Shown here piece after piece: positions 29,654-41,850 of a DNA stretch of 64,000 bases; position 1 is the stretch's first letter, and every line of letters starts with the position of its first letter. The notes under the pieces were generated by a model that was given only the letters and a program-made list of their open reading frames with translations, searched no databases and was not told where the DNA came from. The position numbers were made by a program, and so were the translations under genes. Location: positions 124,001-188,000 of the forward strand of contig NZ_PFXK01000004.1 of NCBI RefSeq assembly GCF_002812955.1. Direction: 5' to 3'. The DNA is from Vibrio sp. HA2012 (lineage in GTDB: Bacteria > Pseudomonadota > Gammaproteobacteria > Enterobacterales > Vibrionaceae).

Positions 29654-31231
29654 ATGACCAAAAATATTCATGACCAGCGTATTTTGATCCTGGATTTTGG
29701 CTCTCAGTACACGCAACTGATTGCCCGTCGTATTCGTGAAATCGGCGTTTACTGTGAACTGTGGAGCTGGGATGTTGAAGAAGCGGATATCCGCGAATTC
29801 AACCCCGACGGTATTATCCTTTCCGGTGGCCCTGAAAGCGTAACGGAAGAGAACTCTCCGCGTGCGCCTGAATATGTATTTAATGCCGGTGTGCCTGTAT
29901 TCGGTGTTTGTTACGGCATGCAGACTATGTCTGAGCAACTGGGCGGTAAAGTGGCCGGTTCTGATGAGCGCGAATTCGGTTATGCTCAGGTAGAAGTGAT
30001 TGCTGAGTGTGAACTGTTCAAAAACATCGAAGATGCAGTTGCTGAAGATGGCAATGCGCTTCTGGATGTCTGGATGAGCCATGGTGATAAAGTGGTGGCC
30101 ATCCCGTCTGATTTCACGAAAGTTGCCGAAACCGAAAACTGTCCGTTTGCTGCGATGGCGAACGAAGAAAAACGTTTCTACGGCGTTCAGTTCCATCCGG
30201 AAGTCACGCACACTCGTCAGGGTATGCGTATGCTGGAAAATTTTGTACTGAATATCTGTGGTTGTGAAAAGCTGTGGACGTCTCAGTCTATTATCGATGA
30301 TGCGGTTGCCCGTATTAAAGAGAAAGTCGGGGATGACGAAGTGATTCTGGCTCTTTCTGGTGGTGTGGATTCCTCTGTGGTGGCTATGCTGGTGCAGCGT
30401 GCTGTTGGTGACAAACTGACCTGTGTGTTTGTCGATAACGGTCTGTTGCGTCTGAACGAAGCGGATCAGGTGATGGAAATGTTTGGTGACCATTTTGGTC
30501 TGAACATCATCAAGGTGGATGCAGAAGAGCGCTTTATGAATGCGCTGGCAGGTGAAGCCGACCCAGAGAAGAAGCGTAAGATCATCGGTCATGAGTTTAT
30601 TAATATCTTTGATGAAGAGTCGAAGAAACTGTCCAGTGCAAAATGGCTGGCGCAAGGGACTATCTACCCTGATGTTATCGAATCAGCAGCATCTAAAACC
30701 GGTAAAGCGCATGTAATCAAATCTCACCATAACGTAGGTGGTCTGCCTGACGATATGCAAATGGGGCTGGTTGAGCCGCTGCGTGAACTGTTTAAAGATG
30801 AAGTGCGTAAGATCGGTCTTGAGCTTGGTCTGCCGTACAACATGTTATACCGTCATCCATTCCCTGGTCCGGGTCTGGGTGTGCGTGTTCTGGGCGAAGT
30901 TAAGAAAGAGTACTGCGATCTGCTGCGTCGTGCTGATGCTATCTTTATTGAAGAATTGCACCATGCTGATCTGTACAACAAAGTTTCTCAGGCATTTACG
31001 GTATTCCTGCCGGTTCGCTCTGTGGGCGTCATGGGTGACGGCCGTAAATACGACTGGGTAGTATCACTGCGTGCAGTAGAAACCATCGACTTTATGACAG
31101 CGCATTGGGCACATCTGTCGTATGACTTCCTGGGTAAGGTTTCCAACCGTATCATTAACGAAGTCGATGGCATCTCCCGTGTGGTGTACGATATTTCCGG
31201 TAAGCCACCAGCAACGATCGAGTGGGAATAA
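29654..31231 (+). CDS. guaA: GMP synthase (glutamine-hydrolysing)
   Basis: Converts XMP to GMP using glutamine. The 525-residue protein has the class I amidotransferase domain first, with nucleophile Cys in GVCYGMQ near residue 86 and the His/Glu pair in [11 protein letters not shown] near 180. The ATP-pyrophosphatase P-loop LSGGVDSSV lies near 234, and the C-terminal dimerisation domain ends [17 protein letters not shown] ribosome site precedes the ATG. Confidence 0.98.
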   Translation: MTKNIHDQRILILDFGSQYTQLIARRIREIGVYCELWSWDVEEADIREFNPDGIILSGGPESVTEENSPRAPEYVFNAGVPVFGVCYGMQTMSEQLGGKVAGSDEREFGYAQVEVIAECELFKNIEDAVAEDGNALLDVWMSHGDKVVAIPSDFTKVAETENCPFAAMANEEKRFYGVQFHPEVTHTRQGMRMLENFVLNICGCEKLWTSQSIIDDAVARIKEKVGDDEVILALSGGVDSSVVAMLVQRAVGDKLTCVFVDNGLLRLNEADQVMEMFGDHFGLNIIKVDAEERFMNALAGEADPEKKRKIIGHEFINIFDEESKKLSSAKWLAQGTIYPDVIESAASKTGKAHVIKSHHNVGGLPDDMQMGLVEPLRELFKDEVRKIGLELGLPYNMLYRHPFPGPGLGVRVLGEVKKEYCDLLRRADAIFIEELHHADLYNKVSQAFTVFLPVRSVGVMGDGRKYDWVVSLRAVETIDFMTAHWAHLSYDFLGKVSNRIINEVDGISRVVYDISGKPPATIEWE

Positions 31232-31278
31232 TCCTCCTTTAAGAAAGGTCTGGCATTAACAGGCACTAAATCATACTT

Positions 31279-31305
31279 AAGTCCGCGTAATTGCGGACTT
31301 TTTTT
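31279..31305 (+). terminator. Rho-independent terminator of guaBA
   Basis: AAGTCCGC and GCGGACTT form an 8-bp stem around GTAATT, followed by a run of seven T. Confidence 0.93.
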
Positions 31306-31636
31306 GTTTTTGGCAGACATTGTCTAAGTTATTATAAGATAGCGTAAATACATCGTGTGGCAATTATGAAGGTGTATTTAATGAGATGTTTGATGATGAG
31401 TAATGTTTTTTCTTTATTACTTGTCTAATACCCGACCGGAGAATGGGGTTCTCCCTTGTTCTCCCTTGTTCTCCCTTGTTCTCTGTGGTCTAAATGGCGT
31501 AAAAATATTTATTTTTTTCCCTTCTGATATCTGTTGAATCTGGCCATTTTATAGACTATTATCCGCGCGTTAAAATTTTCCCACAACTTTTTACAATAAG
31601 TTGAATATACATTTATTTGAATAGGGCAATGCCGAG
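31306..31636. other. Gene-free stretch upstream of the acetate transporter
   Basis: About 330 AT-rich bases between the guaA terminator and satP. It contains the 10-bp tandem repeat at 31449-31483 and must hold the satP promoter, which I could not assign with confidence. No gene seen. Confidence 0.6.
31449..31483 (+). repeat. 10-bp tandem repeat, 3.5 copies
   Basis: The unit TTCTCCCTTG is repeated three times exactly, followed by a partial fourth copy. It lies about 155 bp upstream of the satP start. Confidence 0.85.
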
Positions 31637-32245
31637 ATGTCGACAAAACTAGCAAATCCAGCACCATTAGGCCTGATGGGCTTTGGTATGACTACCATTC
31701 TTCTGAATATCCACAATGCGGGATTTTTTCCGCTTGATTCAATGATCCTGGCTATGGGTATTTTCTATGGCGGTCTGGGTCAGGTTATCGTTGGCATCAT
31801 GTGCTACAAACGTGGTGATACTTTTGGTACTACCGCCTTCACTTCTTACGGTCTGTTCTGGCTGACACTGGTTGGTCTGATTGTGATGCCCAAAATGGGT
31901 CTGCCTGCGAGTCCGGCTCCGTTTATGGGCTGGTATCTGGCTCTGTGGGGTATCTTTACCGGATTTATGTTTGTCGGTTCTCTGCTGTACCCAACGGCTA
32001 AGCAGGTTGTATTCGGTTCATTGACTATTCTGTTTGCTCTGCTGGCTATCCGCGACTTCACGCACAATGAATTTATCGGCATGATTGCTGGTTTCGAAGG
32101 CATCTTCTGCGGTGCAAGTGCGGTTTACTTTGCTCTGGCAACAGTACTGAACAACGAATTTGGTCGTGAAGTTCTACCGGTTGGTAAACCTCGTCTGAGT
32201 CGTACTAAGCAGCCTGAAGTGGCCGCTGCAGCGGCAACCGCATAA
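31637..32245 (+). CDS. satP: Acetate/succinate transporter, GPR1/FUN34/SatP family
   Basis: A 202-residue inner-membrane protein with six hydrophobic helices. It begins with the family motif [14 protein letters not shown] at residues 7-20 and has the conserved [11 protein letters not shown] near 51. SatP proteins take up acetate and succinate with protons. The C terminus is an Ala-rich tail (VAAAAATA). It is monocistronic and closed by a bidirectional terminator. Confidence 0.92.
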   Translation: MSTKLANPAPLGLMGFGMTTILLNIHNAGFFPLDSMILAMGIFYGGLGQVIVGIMCYKRGDTFGTTAFTSYGLFWLTLVGLIVMPKMGLPASPAPFMGWYLALWGIFTGFMFVGSLLYPTAKQVVFGSLTILFALLAIRDFTHNEFIGMIAGFEGIFCGASAVYFALATVLNNEFGREVLPVGKPRLSRTKQPEVAAAAATA

Positions 32246-32270
32246 TTATTGCTGATACTGAACAAACAAA

Positions 32271-32299
32271 AACCCCGGTCATCGATACCGGGGTTTTTT
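32271..32299. terminator. Bidirectional terminator (satP / nqrM)
   Basis: AACCCCGGT and ACCGGGGTT form a 9-bp stem around CATCGAT, with T6 on the + strand. On the - strand the preceding ACAAACAAAAA gives a matching U-rich tail, so it serves both convergent units. Confidence 0.92.
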
Positions 32300-32331
32300 A
32301 ATGCTTCTTCAAGCGGAAACGGAAGGAAAAA

Positions 32332-32541
32332 TTACGGCTCTTTTTTCTGCTCTTCCGGCTCTGAAATCTGATACAGTTTGTGCTCTTCACAGGTATCTTC
32401 ACAGTTACACACCCGTTCGACACCAACATTATTCAGCCCGCCACAACTGCCCTGAATGGTCTTTTTATTCAGAACCACACCGATCGCCATCAGCAGAATA
32501 ACGATAAGAAAAACACCGAACGTAATGAGAACTATAGTCAT
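32332..32541 (-). CDS. nqrM: Na+-NQR maturation factor NqrM
   Basis: A 69-residue protein with one N-terminal membrane helix (about residues 3-24) and the conserved cysteine pattern of NqrM: GSCGGL near 32, then VCNC and TC near 44-50. NqrM is needed to insert the membrane-embedded iron centre of the sodium-pumping NADH:quinone reductase. It is usually found near nqrF/apbE. Here it lies 12 bp behind the NifX-like gene and shares that gene's promoter. Confidence 0.88.
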   Translation of the reverse strand: MTIVLITFGVFLIVILLMAIGVVLNKKTIQGSCGGLNNVGVERVCNCEDTCEEHKLYQISEPEEQKKEP

Positions 32542-32553
32542 ATCTATTGCCTG

Positions 32554-33021
32554 TTATTTTACCGGACGAAAAGATGATAACGTATTCACTGAGCCAGTCA
32601 TAGCCCGAAGGCCGATTCGGGGGGCACTATGGTGATCATGGTCATGTGAACCGCAGCATGAACCGCCTTTTTTCTCATGATTTGGAGAAGGCCGCGCCTG
32701 TTTACTGTCGGTCAGTTCTTGCATCGGGCTTCTGATGGCTTCGGCTACCGATGCGTTGTCTTCAAGCTGAAAAACCCGGATCCCGGCATTCAGCAGTTTA
32801 CCCAGCGAGCGTTCACCGATGTTGTGAACGATAACCACATCCGTCTGCATTTCTCTGAGCAGTTTGATGGCTTTTGACTTATCGCTGCAAGTGGAATTTC
32901 CGGCTGCCGGACTGTCTATGGTTTTGATGATTTCACCGTCTTCGCTGAGAAAGCTGAATTTTTTCGCTTTCATAAAATGTCTGGCGACGCCGTCCCGGCT
33001 GTGTGGTATGGCATAAATCAT
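32554..33021 (-). CDS. NifX/NafY-type dinitrogenase-cofactor-domain protein with His/Cys tail
   Basis: A 155-residue protein with one NifB/NifX-type domain (PF02579) over about residues 1-105. The recognisable segments are AIPHSRDGVARHFMKAKKF and VVIVHNIGERSLGKLLNAGI. The tail carries a metal-binding-looking motif, GGSCCGSHDHDHH (about 124-136). Such domains bind iron-sulfur or FeMo-cofactor precursors, and homologues are widespread outside nitrogen fixers. There are no nif structural genes in this window. It overlaps the DUF134 gene by 4 bp and is followed by nqrM, which suggests a role in iron or cluster handling. Confidence 0.85.
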   Translation of the reverse strand: MIYAIPHSRDGVARHFMKAKKFSFLSEDGEIIKTIDSPAAGNSTCSDKSKAIKLLREMQTDVVIVHNIGERSLGKLLNAGIRVFQLEDNASVAEAIRSPMQELTDSKQARPSPNHEKKGGSCCGSHDHDHHSAPRIGLRAMTGSVNTLSSFRPVK

Positions 33022-33308
33022 ATTTCTGATTCCTCATTCTTAATCATAATGGCATTACCTTCGACCAGACTGGCCGCCAGTTTATAGCGTGCTTTGCTGA
33101 CTATATTGCCGAAAGTCTGCCTTGATACTCCCATCTGATCAGCGGCTTCCTGTTGGGTCAGGTTGTTGTAATCCGCAAGACGGATTGCCTCGAACTCCTC
33201 CGGGAGCATCTCAGTTTTTGTCAACTGGCGAAGCGGTATTCCATTGGGTTTAAAGCAGCTGTGTGCTGGTCGCCCACAAATGCGCCGGCATTTTTTGGGT
33301 CTGGCCAT
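33018..33308 (-). CDS. DUF134 helix-turn-helix regulator
   Basis: A 96-residue DUF134 protein. The N terminus MARPKKCRRICGRPAHSCFKP has three cysteines, then PEEFEAIRLADYNNLTQQEAADQMGVSRQTFG forms a sigma-70-region-4-like helix-turn-helix (quoted here as the span 37-68). These proteins commonly neighbour NifX/NifB-like genes. It is the first gene of a three-gene unit with the NifX-like gene and nqrM. Its promoter overlaps a perfect 36-bp palindrome, so autoregulation is likely. An AGGAG ribosome site precedes the ATG. Confidence 0.88.
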   Translation of the reverse strand: MARPKKCRRICGRPAHSCFKPNGIPLRQLTKTEMLPEEFEAIRLADYNNLTQQEAADQMGVSRQTFGNIVSKARYKLAASLVEGNAIMIKNEESEI

Positions 33309-33336
33309 GGTTTCTCCTGGTGTAAGTTCAAGGGTC

Positions 33337-33365
33337 AGTATACCCCTTTAATTGGCATATGCCAA
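33337..33365 (-). promoter_or_regulatory. Sigma-70 promoter of the DUF134-nifX-nqrM unit
   Basis: On the - strand TTGGCA (33365-33360) and TATACT (33342-33337) are separated by exactly 17 bp, each one mismatch from consensus. The transcription start would be near 33329, about 20 bases before the DUF134 ATG. The -35 and the whole spacer lie inside the 36-bp palindrome. Confidence 0.75.
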
Positions 33366-33376
33366 TTAAAGGGGTA
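33341..33376. promoter_or_regulatory. Perfect 36-bp palindrome, probable operator
   Basis: Every base of 33341-33376 pairs with its mirror. The centre is TTGGCATATGCCAA, flanked by TACCCCTTTAA and its complement. It covers the promoter of the DUF134 gene, whose product is the obvious candidate ligand. As an RNA it could also form a long hairpin at the end of nifJ, but no U-run follows in either direction. Confidence 0.85.
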
Positions 33377-33415
33377 AATCATAAACCGTCTTATATACTA
33401 ATATCCGGTTTACGT

Positions 33416-36997
<3,582 letters not shown>

Positions 36998-37338
36998 ATA
37001 TCCTCCTTGCTCACGTTAGTCATGTGCATCCTGATGTAACAGCCGCCCAGCAATGTTATATTTTTGCGTTTTATCTTTCGTGCGGTCGTGGCTCTATTGG
37101 CATACATCAGAACGGTCGTGAGTCTGGGCTTATCGCGAGAGCAAAGCCATGGAGTCATTATTAATCATAGTTGAGAATGAAAAAGGTTGCCTGAAACCGG
37201 TACCTCAGCTCTGATAATATTTAATGGATTAATTATTGCTATGCAACTAAACTCATCGGATATGTGGTCGTAAAAATAATGATGACTTCCCCATATTAAT
37301 AACAATAAACGCAGAAATATAATGAAAGGATGTAGAAC
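36998..37338. other. Gene-free stretch between nifJ and a chemoreceptor gene
   Basis: About 340 bases between divergent genes, so it must hold both promoters. I found no convincing FNR (TTGAT-N4-ATCAA) or sigma-28 site. Two related 7-mers GGTCGTG occur about 30 bp apart near 37090 and 37120, with unknown meaning. Confidence 0.55.
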
Positions 37339-39273
37339 ATGGGTTGGCAAAAATTATCTATTCGCAGCAGGATGTTTATCGTGCTGGGATTGTTGCTGGT
37401 GATATGCAGTACGATTCTGGCCGGTCGGCAGGCATTCACCACTATGCAGGCAGAACTGCAACAGCTACAGGAAGATATTCTCCCTAACCACCTAAAAAGC
37501 ATGGCATTTCAGGTGAGTTCTGAAATCAAACCTCTGATTGCTTCTTCGCAGATGATGGCCAATGATCAGTTTATTCAACACTGGGTAGACAAGCGTACAG
37601 ACACAGCACAGTTAGTGGTTATCGAAAAGAATTTACAATCCATAAAAGAAAAGCTGGGAAGTGATTCTGCTTTTTATACCGTAGAGTCTCCGGAGGGAAC
37701 GAAATATATCCAGTATGGCAATGAATTCTCTCAAATCTTATTAAAAGACTATGAGTTTAAAGACTTTTATACGAATTTTCTTGCCAGCGGAAAAGAATAT
37801 GAGCTGAATATGGAAAACTTCGGCGGTGTCTTTGTGATGTTTATTAACTATCGCAGTCAGGCCGTTAATCCAGAGACGGAGAAACCTTATGTGGTTGCCG
37901 GACTGGGACTGAAAGTGGATAAGTTGGTGAATATGATCACCAGAATGCATTTGGGTGAGCATGGCCGGGCGATGCTGGTTACCGATCAGGGAGATATTCA
38001 GGCAAAGGCTGAGGATGCGTTTATCGATGTGATTCAGAAAGAGGATATTCTCGATCTGGTTACGGATAAATCACAACTGAGCATTGTGCAGAAAGAGATC
38101 GGTGGCGCGACCTATTATCTGGGATCTTTATGGATACCGACGCTGGATCGTTTCCTGATGGTTGAAGTACCGGCAAAACAGATCACCGCTCCTGTGTATC
38201 AGCAACTGTTAAGTACGGGGACATTTATCCTGATTTTTGTCGGCCTTTCTCTGCTTGTGCTGCATTTTGCTGTTGCCTCATTAAGTAAGCCGATTCTTGC
38301 GATTGGCGGGGAAGTGAATGAGGTGGCTAAACATCTGGATTTGGCGCATACCATTCACAGCACGGATAAAGCGGAAATAGGGAAACTGGCGACTTCGATC
38401 AATACCTTACTGGTGACGCTGAAAGATTCTCTTACCACAGTGAATGAAGCTGTATCGACAACGGATGGTGCCATTGTTGATCTGAACCGACAGGCCGATG
38501 AGTTGCATCAGGCTTCAAATGAAGAGCGACGTTCGGTTGAGCAGATTTTTGTTCTGACCCGAGATATTACTGAGCAGAGCGGTCTGATGACGGAGCTGGC
38601 GTTGCAGGCGGGAGAGCTGTCCCATAAAGGTAATACGGAACTGAATTACGCCAATGAAGGGGTGCAGAGCAGTCTGGCTTATCTGAAAGAACTGGGTGAT
38701 GAGATGATCAGCAGTAAATCCAGTCTGGATGAGCTGAATATTCATATCGAAAAAATTCTCTCGGTATTGGAAGTGATTACCGCTATATCTGAACAGACTA
38801 ACCTGCTGGCGCTGAATGCCGCGATTGAAGCGGCTCGTGCGGGTGAGCACGGCCGGGGCTTTGCGGTGGTGGCGGATGAAGTACGGACTCTGTCGCAGCG
38901 TACCAGCGATTCTACCGGAGAAATTCAGACCATCATCAACCATCTGAGATCGGCCTCTAAAGAGGTGACTGAGCGCATTGAAACTGCGTGTGATAAAAGC
39001 CTTACCACGCTGGACGGACAGAAGATGGTCGCGGAAAAAGTGGCGGAGCTGGATGTATTCCTGAACCAGCTGTTTGCGATGAACGAACAGGTCGCAGAAA
39101 GAGCCGGCGTACAGAATGCGGCGGTCTCTGCGATTAATCAGCATCTGGAATCCCTCGGAGCTCAGAGTGATCAAACTGCTCGTCTGTTTGAGCAGAGCCG
39201 TACTGCAACGGAAGCGATTGGTAATGAAATGAGTCACTTGCGTAGCCGGGTAGGACTGTTCCGGGGGATTTAA
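37339..39273 (+). CDS. Methyl-accepting chemotaxis protein with periplasmic sensor
   Basis: A 644-residue chemoreceptor. Membrane helices lie at about residues 11-29 and 293-313 and enclose a periplasmic sensor of about 260 residues. A HAMP domain follows (about 315-367), then the cytoplasmic coiled coil with the signalling tip [20 protein letters not shown] near 487. The mixed alpha/beta sensor with [14 protein letters not shown] is compatible with a Cache-type domain, but I cannot name the ligand. An AAAGGA ribosome site precedes the ATG. It is transcribed alone. Confidence 0.92.
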   Translation: MGWQKLSIRSRMFIVLGLLLVICSTILAGRQAFTTMQAELQQLQEDILPNHLKSMAFQVSSEIKPLIASSQMMANDQFIQHWVDKRTDTAQLVVIEKNLQSIKEKLGSDSAFYTVESPEGTKYIQYGNEFSQILLKDYEFKDFYTNFLASGKEYELNMENFGGVFVMFINYRSQAVNPETEKPYVVAGLGLKVDKLVNMITRMHLGEHGRAMLVTDQGDIQAKAEDAFIDVIQKEDILDLVTDKSQLSIVQKEIGGATYYLGSLWIPTLDRFLMVEVPAKQITAPVYQQLLSTGTFILIFVGLSLLVLHFAVASLSKPILAIGGEVNEVAKHLDLAHTIHSTDKAEIGKLATSINTLLVTLKDSLTTVNEAVSTTDGAIVDLNRQADELHQASNEERRSVEQIFVLTRDITEQSGLMTELALQAGELSHKGNTELNYANEGVQSSLAYLKELGDEMISSKSSLDELNIHIEKILSVLEVITAISEQTNLLALNAAIEAARAGEHGRGFAVVADEVRTLSQRTSDSTGEIQTIINHLRSASKEVTERIETACDKSLTTLDGQKMVAEKVAELDVFLNQLFAMNEQVAERAGVQNAAVSAINQHLESLGAQSDQTARLFEQSRTATEAIGNEMSHLRSRVGLFRGI

Positions 39274-39283
39274 TTTTCCCCGG
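39261..39283. terminator. Hairpin across the end of the chemoreceptor gene
   Basis: CCGGGG and CCCCGG pair around GATTTAATTTT, spanning the stop codon of the 37339-39273 gene. There is no T-run after it, so terminator function is weakly supported. Confidence 0.4.
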
Positions 39284-39297
39284 ATTTACGGACGGAC

Positions 39298-39429
39298 ACC
39301 AGTTGTGCTACACTCCGCTCCGCTCTTGAAGCCCTGTCGTAGCACCAGGTTAAAAACACAATCTTCCGCCGGATCCGGCGGGGATTTTTTGTGCTGCATT
39401 GTTAATGTTATCTTTAAGGACAATGCACT
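39298..39429 (+). promoter_or_regulatory. Structured leader of queD-queE, possible attenuator/riboswitch
   Basis: Three elements are visible. GTGCTAC (39305-39311) can pair with GTAGCAC (39339-39345). Alternatively, CCTG (39333-39336) pairs with CAGG (39346-39349) to make a small hairpin followed by the A-rich tail TTAAAAACACAA, which resembles the shape of preQ1-I aptamers. The two pairings are mutually exclusive. Downstream are an intrinsic terminator and then TGCATTGT (39395-39402) pairing with ACAATGCA (39420-39427) around the ribosome site. A closing pseudoknot stem for preQ1-I was not found, so the riboswitch class is unproven. Confidence 0.5.
39366..39390 (+). terminator. Intrinsic terminator ahead of queD
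   Basis: A 16-base perfect palindrome, CCGCCGGATCCGGCGG, is followed by GGATTTTTT. It ends only 39 bp before the queD start, too close for a complete promoter in between, so queD transcription probably has to read through it. It may also terminate the upstream chemoreceptor transcript. Confidence 0.75.
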
Positions 39430-39786
39430 ATGTATCGTATCCGTAAATCTTTTCAATTTTCTGCTTCTCATCAGCTGATGGGGCTGCCGGATGATCACCC
39501 TTGCACTCGTTTGCACGGGCATAATTATGAAGTCATTGTCGAACTGGCTTCCGAAACGCTGAATGCTACCGGTTTTGTGCGTGATTACCGCGATCTTTCG
39601 GCGTTTAAAACTTATATTGATGACCATGTTGATCACCGCCATCTGAATGATGTGCTGGGTGATGAACATGTTACCGCTGAACGTCTGGCAAAACATTTTT
39701 ATGACTGGTGTCTGGTTCTCTGGCCGGAAACCTGTGCCGTTGCCGTTTCTGAAACACCGAAAACCTGGGCCGAGTACCGGCCATGA
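39430..39786 (+). CDS. queD: 6-carboxy-5,6,7,8-tetrahydropterin synthase QueD
   Basis: Queuosine pathway enzyme that turns 7,8-dihydroneopterin triphosphate into 6-carboxytetrahydropterin. The 118-residue protein has zinc ligands in FSASHQL and LHGHNYEV, and the catalytic Cys in HPCTRLHGH near residue 25. An AAGGA ribosome site lies inside a possible hairpin. It overlaps queE by 4 bp. Confidence 0.95.
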   Translation: MYRIRKSFQFSASHQLMGLPDDHPCTRLHGHNYEVIVELASETLNATGFVRDYRDLSAFKTYIDDHVDHRHLNDVLGDEHVTAERLAKHFYDWCLVLWPETCAVAVSETPKTWAEYRP

Positions 39787-40478
39787 TCCTGATCTCAGAG
39801 ATATTCGGTCCCACCATTCAGGGGGAGGGGGCGGCTATTGGCGTGCCGACGGTTTTTGTCCGTACTGCCGGGTGTGATTTTCGCTGTGAATGGTGTGACA
39901 CGCTGCATGCCGTAGATCGTTCCTATCGTGCAGAGTGGCTGGAAATGACGTCTGTGCAGATTATGGAGAAGGTGGAAGCTCTGAGTCAGGGAACCCCCCT
40001 GTTGATCACACTGTCTGGTGGTAACCCGGCGATTCAGGATCTGTCGGAGTTGATTTCCCTGGGTAAAGCCAAAGGCTACCGTTTTGCGATGGAAACGCAG
40101 GGAAGTGTTTCGGCAGCCTGGTTTGCGGATCTGGATATGATCACTTTCAGTCCGAAGCCCCCTTCCAGCAAAATGCGTTTTCGTCCAGAGCGTTTTGAGG
40201 CTTGCCTTAACGCATCCGGAGAAAGTCAGAAAAGTATGAAAATTGTGGTGGCTTCGGACGAGGATTTGCTTTGGGCTGAAGCGATGAAGCAAGCGTATCC
40301 GCACCTGCCTCTGTATTTACAGCCGTGTAATCCGTATCTGAATGGTGAGCCGGATCAGCGACAATTGGCAGCTAATATGCGTGAACTGGTGGATAAAGTC
40401 ATCGAAAAAGGCTGGTACAACGTTACAGTTCTGCCACAGCTCCATGTTTATCTGTGGGGCAATGCTCAGGGCGTATAA
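39783..40478 (+). CDS. queE: 7-carboxy-7-deazaguanine synthase QueE
   Basis: Radical-SAM enzyme for the next queuosine step, making 7-carboxy-7-deazaguanine. The 231-residue protein has QGEG near residue 14, the cluster motif CDFRCEWC (CX3CX2C) at about 31-38, and the SAM-binding LSGGNPA near 78. It is translationally coupled to queD (ATGA overlap). queC is not in the window. Confidence 0.95.
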   Translation: MILISEIFGPTIQGEGAAIGVPTVFVRTAGCDFRCEWCDTLHAVDRSYRAEWLEMTSVQIMEKVEALSQGTPLLITLSGGNPAIQDLSELISLGKAKGYRFAMETQGSVSAAWFADLDMITFSPKPPSSKMRFRPERFEACLNASGESQKSMKIVVASDEDLLWAEAMKQAYPHLPLYLQPCNPYLNGEPDQRQLAANMRELVDKVIEKGWYNVTVLPQLHVYLWGNAQGV

Positions 40479-40506
40479 TGCCTGATTTTCTGTAATAACC
40501 GACAGT

Positions 40507-40541
40507 AAAAAATTCCCCTTCCGCATGCACGGAAGGGGAAT
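40507..40541 (-). terminator. Rho-independent terminator of the chemoreceptor/sugar-binding-protein operon
   Basis: A 12-bp stem, ATTCCCCTTCCG with CGGAAGGGGAAT around CATGCA. On the - strand it is followed by a T6 run (plus-strand A-run at 40507-40512), which assigns it mainly to the leftward operon. It may also stop queE read-through. Confidence 0.88.
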
Positions 40542-40586
40542 AACGCCTGTGACTGAAATAGTGTGAAACTATTTCCTTACCTGAAA

Positions 40587-41837
40587 CTATTTCAGAAACT
40601 CAATCGCATCACCCAGTGTCTGTGCCGCCTCGTAGGAGGACATATCGCTGTTCATATAGTGATTGACCACCGTGTAGATGGCCGTCTGGATCTCAGCCGG
40701 AACCATATGGGTATGGGCAATACTGCCGACCACTTTGTTATTGGCGACGGCTGATTTCAGACTCTGCATGGATTTCTGTGCACAGGCATCGAAGGCTTCC
40801 GGGCTGATATCCATATTTGGCGGAATCGAGCCTTTTACCTTGTTAAAACCGATCTGGAATTCCGGCTGCATAATGGCGGTTGCCATGGCCTGCTGTGCTT
40901 TCTGTTTGTCTTGAGAGACCGCAAACATCCCGAACTGGTCAGCGTTAAAGATAAAGCTGCCCTGTGTTCCCGGATAGTCAAAGCAGAGGAAGTCCTTATC
41001 CGGCACTTTACCCGTATTGATGAATTCGCCTTTGGCCCAGTCGCCCATAACCTGCATAGCGGCTTTACCGTCGATGACCATTTTCGTTGCCACGTTCCAG
41101 TCGCGGCCTGTGTATCCCTCATCCTGCCATGTCCGAAACTCTCCTAACTGATTAAAGGCTTGGATCATTTCAGGACTTTTTATGGCGGCGATATTCATAT
41201 CACCAAATGCTTTCTGATACAGTTCAACGCCACCGGCACTGACTACGGCACTGTCGAATATGGTGGTTTCCTGCCATGCCTGTCCCCCGGCTGCAAACGG
41301 CAGATATCCGGCTGCCCGGATGGTTCTGGCGGTTTGTATCAGTTCCGGAAAGGTGGTTGGTACATCCAGACCCAGGGTATCGAAGATACGCTTGTTGGCC
41401 CAGATCCAGTTGATGCGGTGGATACCGACCGGGGAGGCAACCCAGTGTCCGTCATGCTTGGAAAAGTCTTTCAGCGCTGGTGGTACTTTATTTTCCCAGC
41501 CTTCTTTTTTCGCAACTGCATCCAGATTCGCCATAACGCCTTCCTGAGCCCAGTTACGGATGGTGTAGCCGCCCATTACCACGGCCGTCGGCGGGTTACC
41601 AAAGGCAGCCCGTACCCGCAGATAGTTCCGGGCGTTGGCTCCGGCGGCACCGGCAACGCTGAGATCCTCCCAGCCAATCCCCTGATTATCGAGGTTGTCT
41701 TTCAGTACCTGCAGTGCTGCAGCTTCCCCTCCTGAAGACCAGCCGTGCAGTACTTCTACACTGTCTTTAGCGAAAGAAGCAGCACTGACGGTTAAGGCGG
41801 ATAAACAGGCTAAGGTGATCGTGTTTATGCTTTTCAT
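40587..41837 (-). CDS. Periplasmic sugar-binding protein (ABC family 1), orphan
   Basis: A 416-residue extracellular solute-binding protein with a signal peptide (MKSINTITLACLSALTVSAASFA, cut near residue 23). The mature part starts VEVLHGWSSGGEAAALQVLK, close to the glucose/mannose-binding branch of the MalE-like family. The start 41837 has an AAGGAGC ribosome site 8 bases ahead; a longer in-frame start at 41957 lies inside the upstream gene. No permease or ATPase genes are adjacent. It lies 13 bp behind a chemoreceptor gene and shares its terminator, so a sensory rather than transport role is likely. Confidence 0.88.
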   Translation of the reverse strand: MKSINTITLACLSALTVSAASFAKDSVEVLHGWSSGGEAAALQVLKDNLDNQGIGWEDLSVAGAAGANARNYLRVRAAFGNPPTAVVMGGYTIRNWAQEGVMANLDAVAKKEGWENKVPPALKDFSKHDGHWVASPVGIHRINWIWANKRIFDTLGLDVPTTFPELIQTARTIRAAGYLPFAAGGQAWQETTIFDSAVVSAGGVELYQKAFGDMNIAAIKSPEMIQAFNQLGEFRTWQDEGYTGRDWNVATKMVIDGKAAMQVMGDWAKGEFINTGKVPDKDFLCFDYPGTQGSFIFNADQFGMFAVSQDKQKAQQAMATAIMQPEFQIGFNKVKGSIPPNMDISPEAFDACAQKSMQSLKSAVANNKVVGSIAHTHMVPAEIQTAIYTVVNHYMNSDMSSYEAAQTLGDAIEFLK

Positions 41838-41850
41838 CTTTTTGTGCTCC

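Noticed and set aside
31449..31483. Possible CRISPR-like array
   Set aside because: Units are contiguous 10-bp repeats with no spacers, and no cas genes are present.
39331..39362. Definite preQ1-I riboswitch
   Set aside because: The hairpin and A-rich tail resemble one, but I could not find the loop-tail pseudoknot pairing, so only a general leader is reported.
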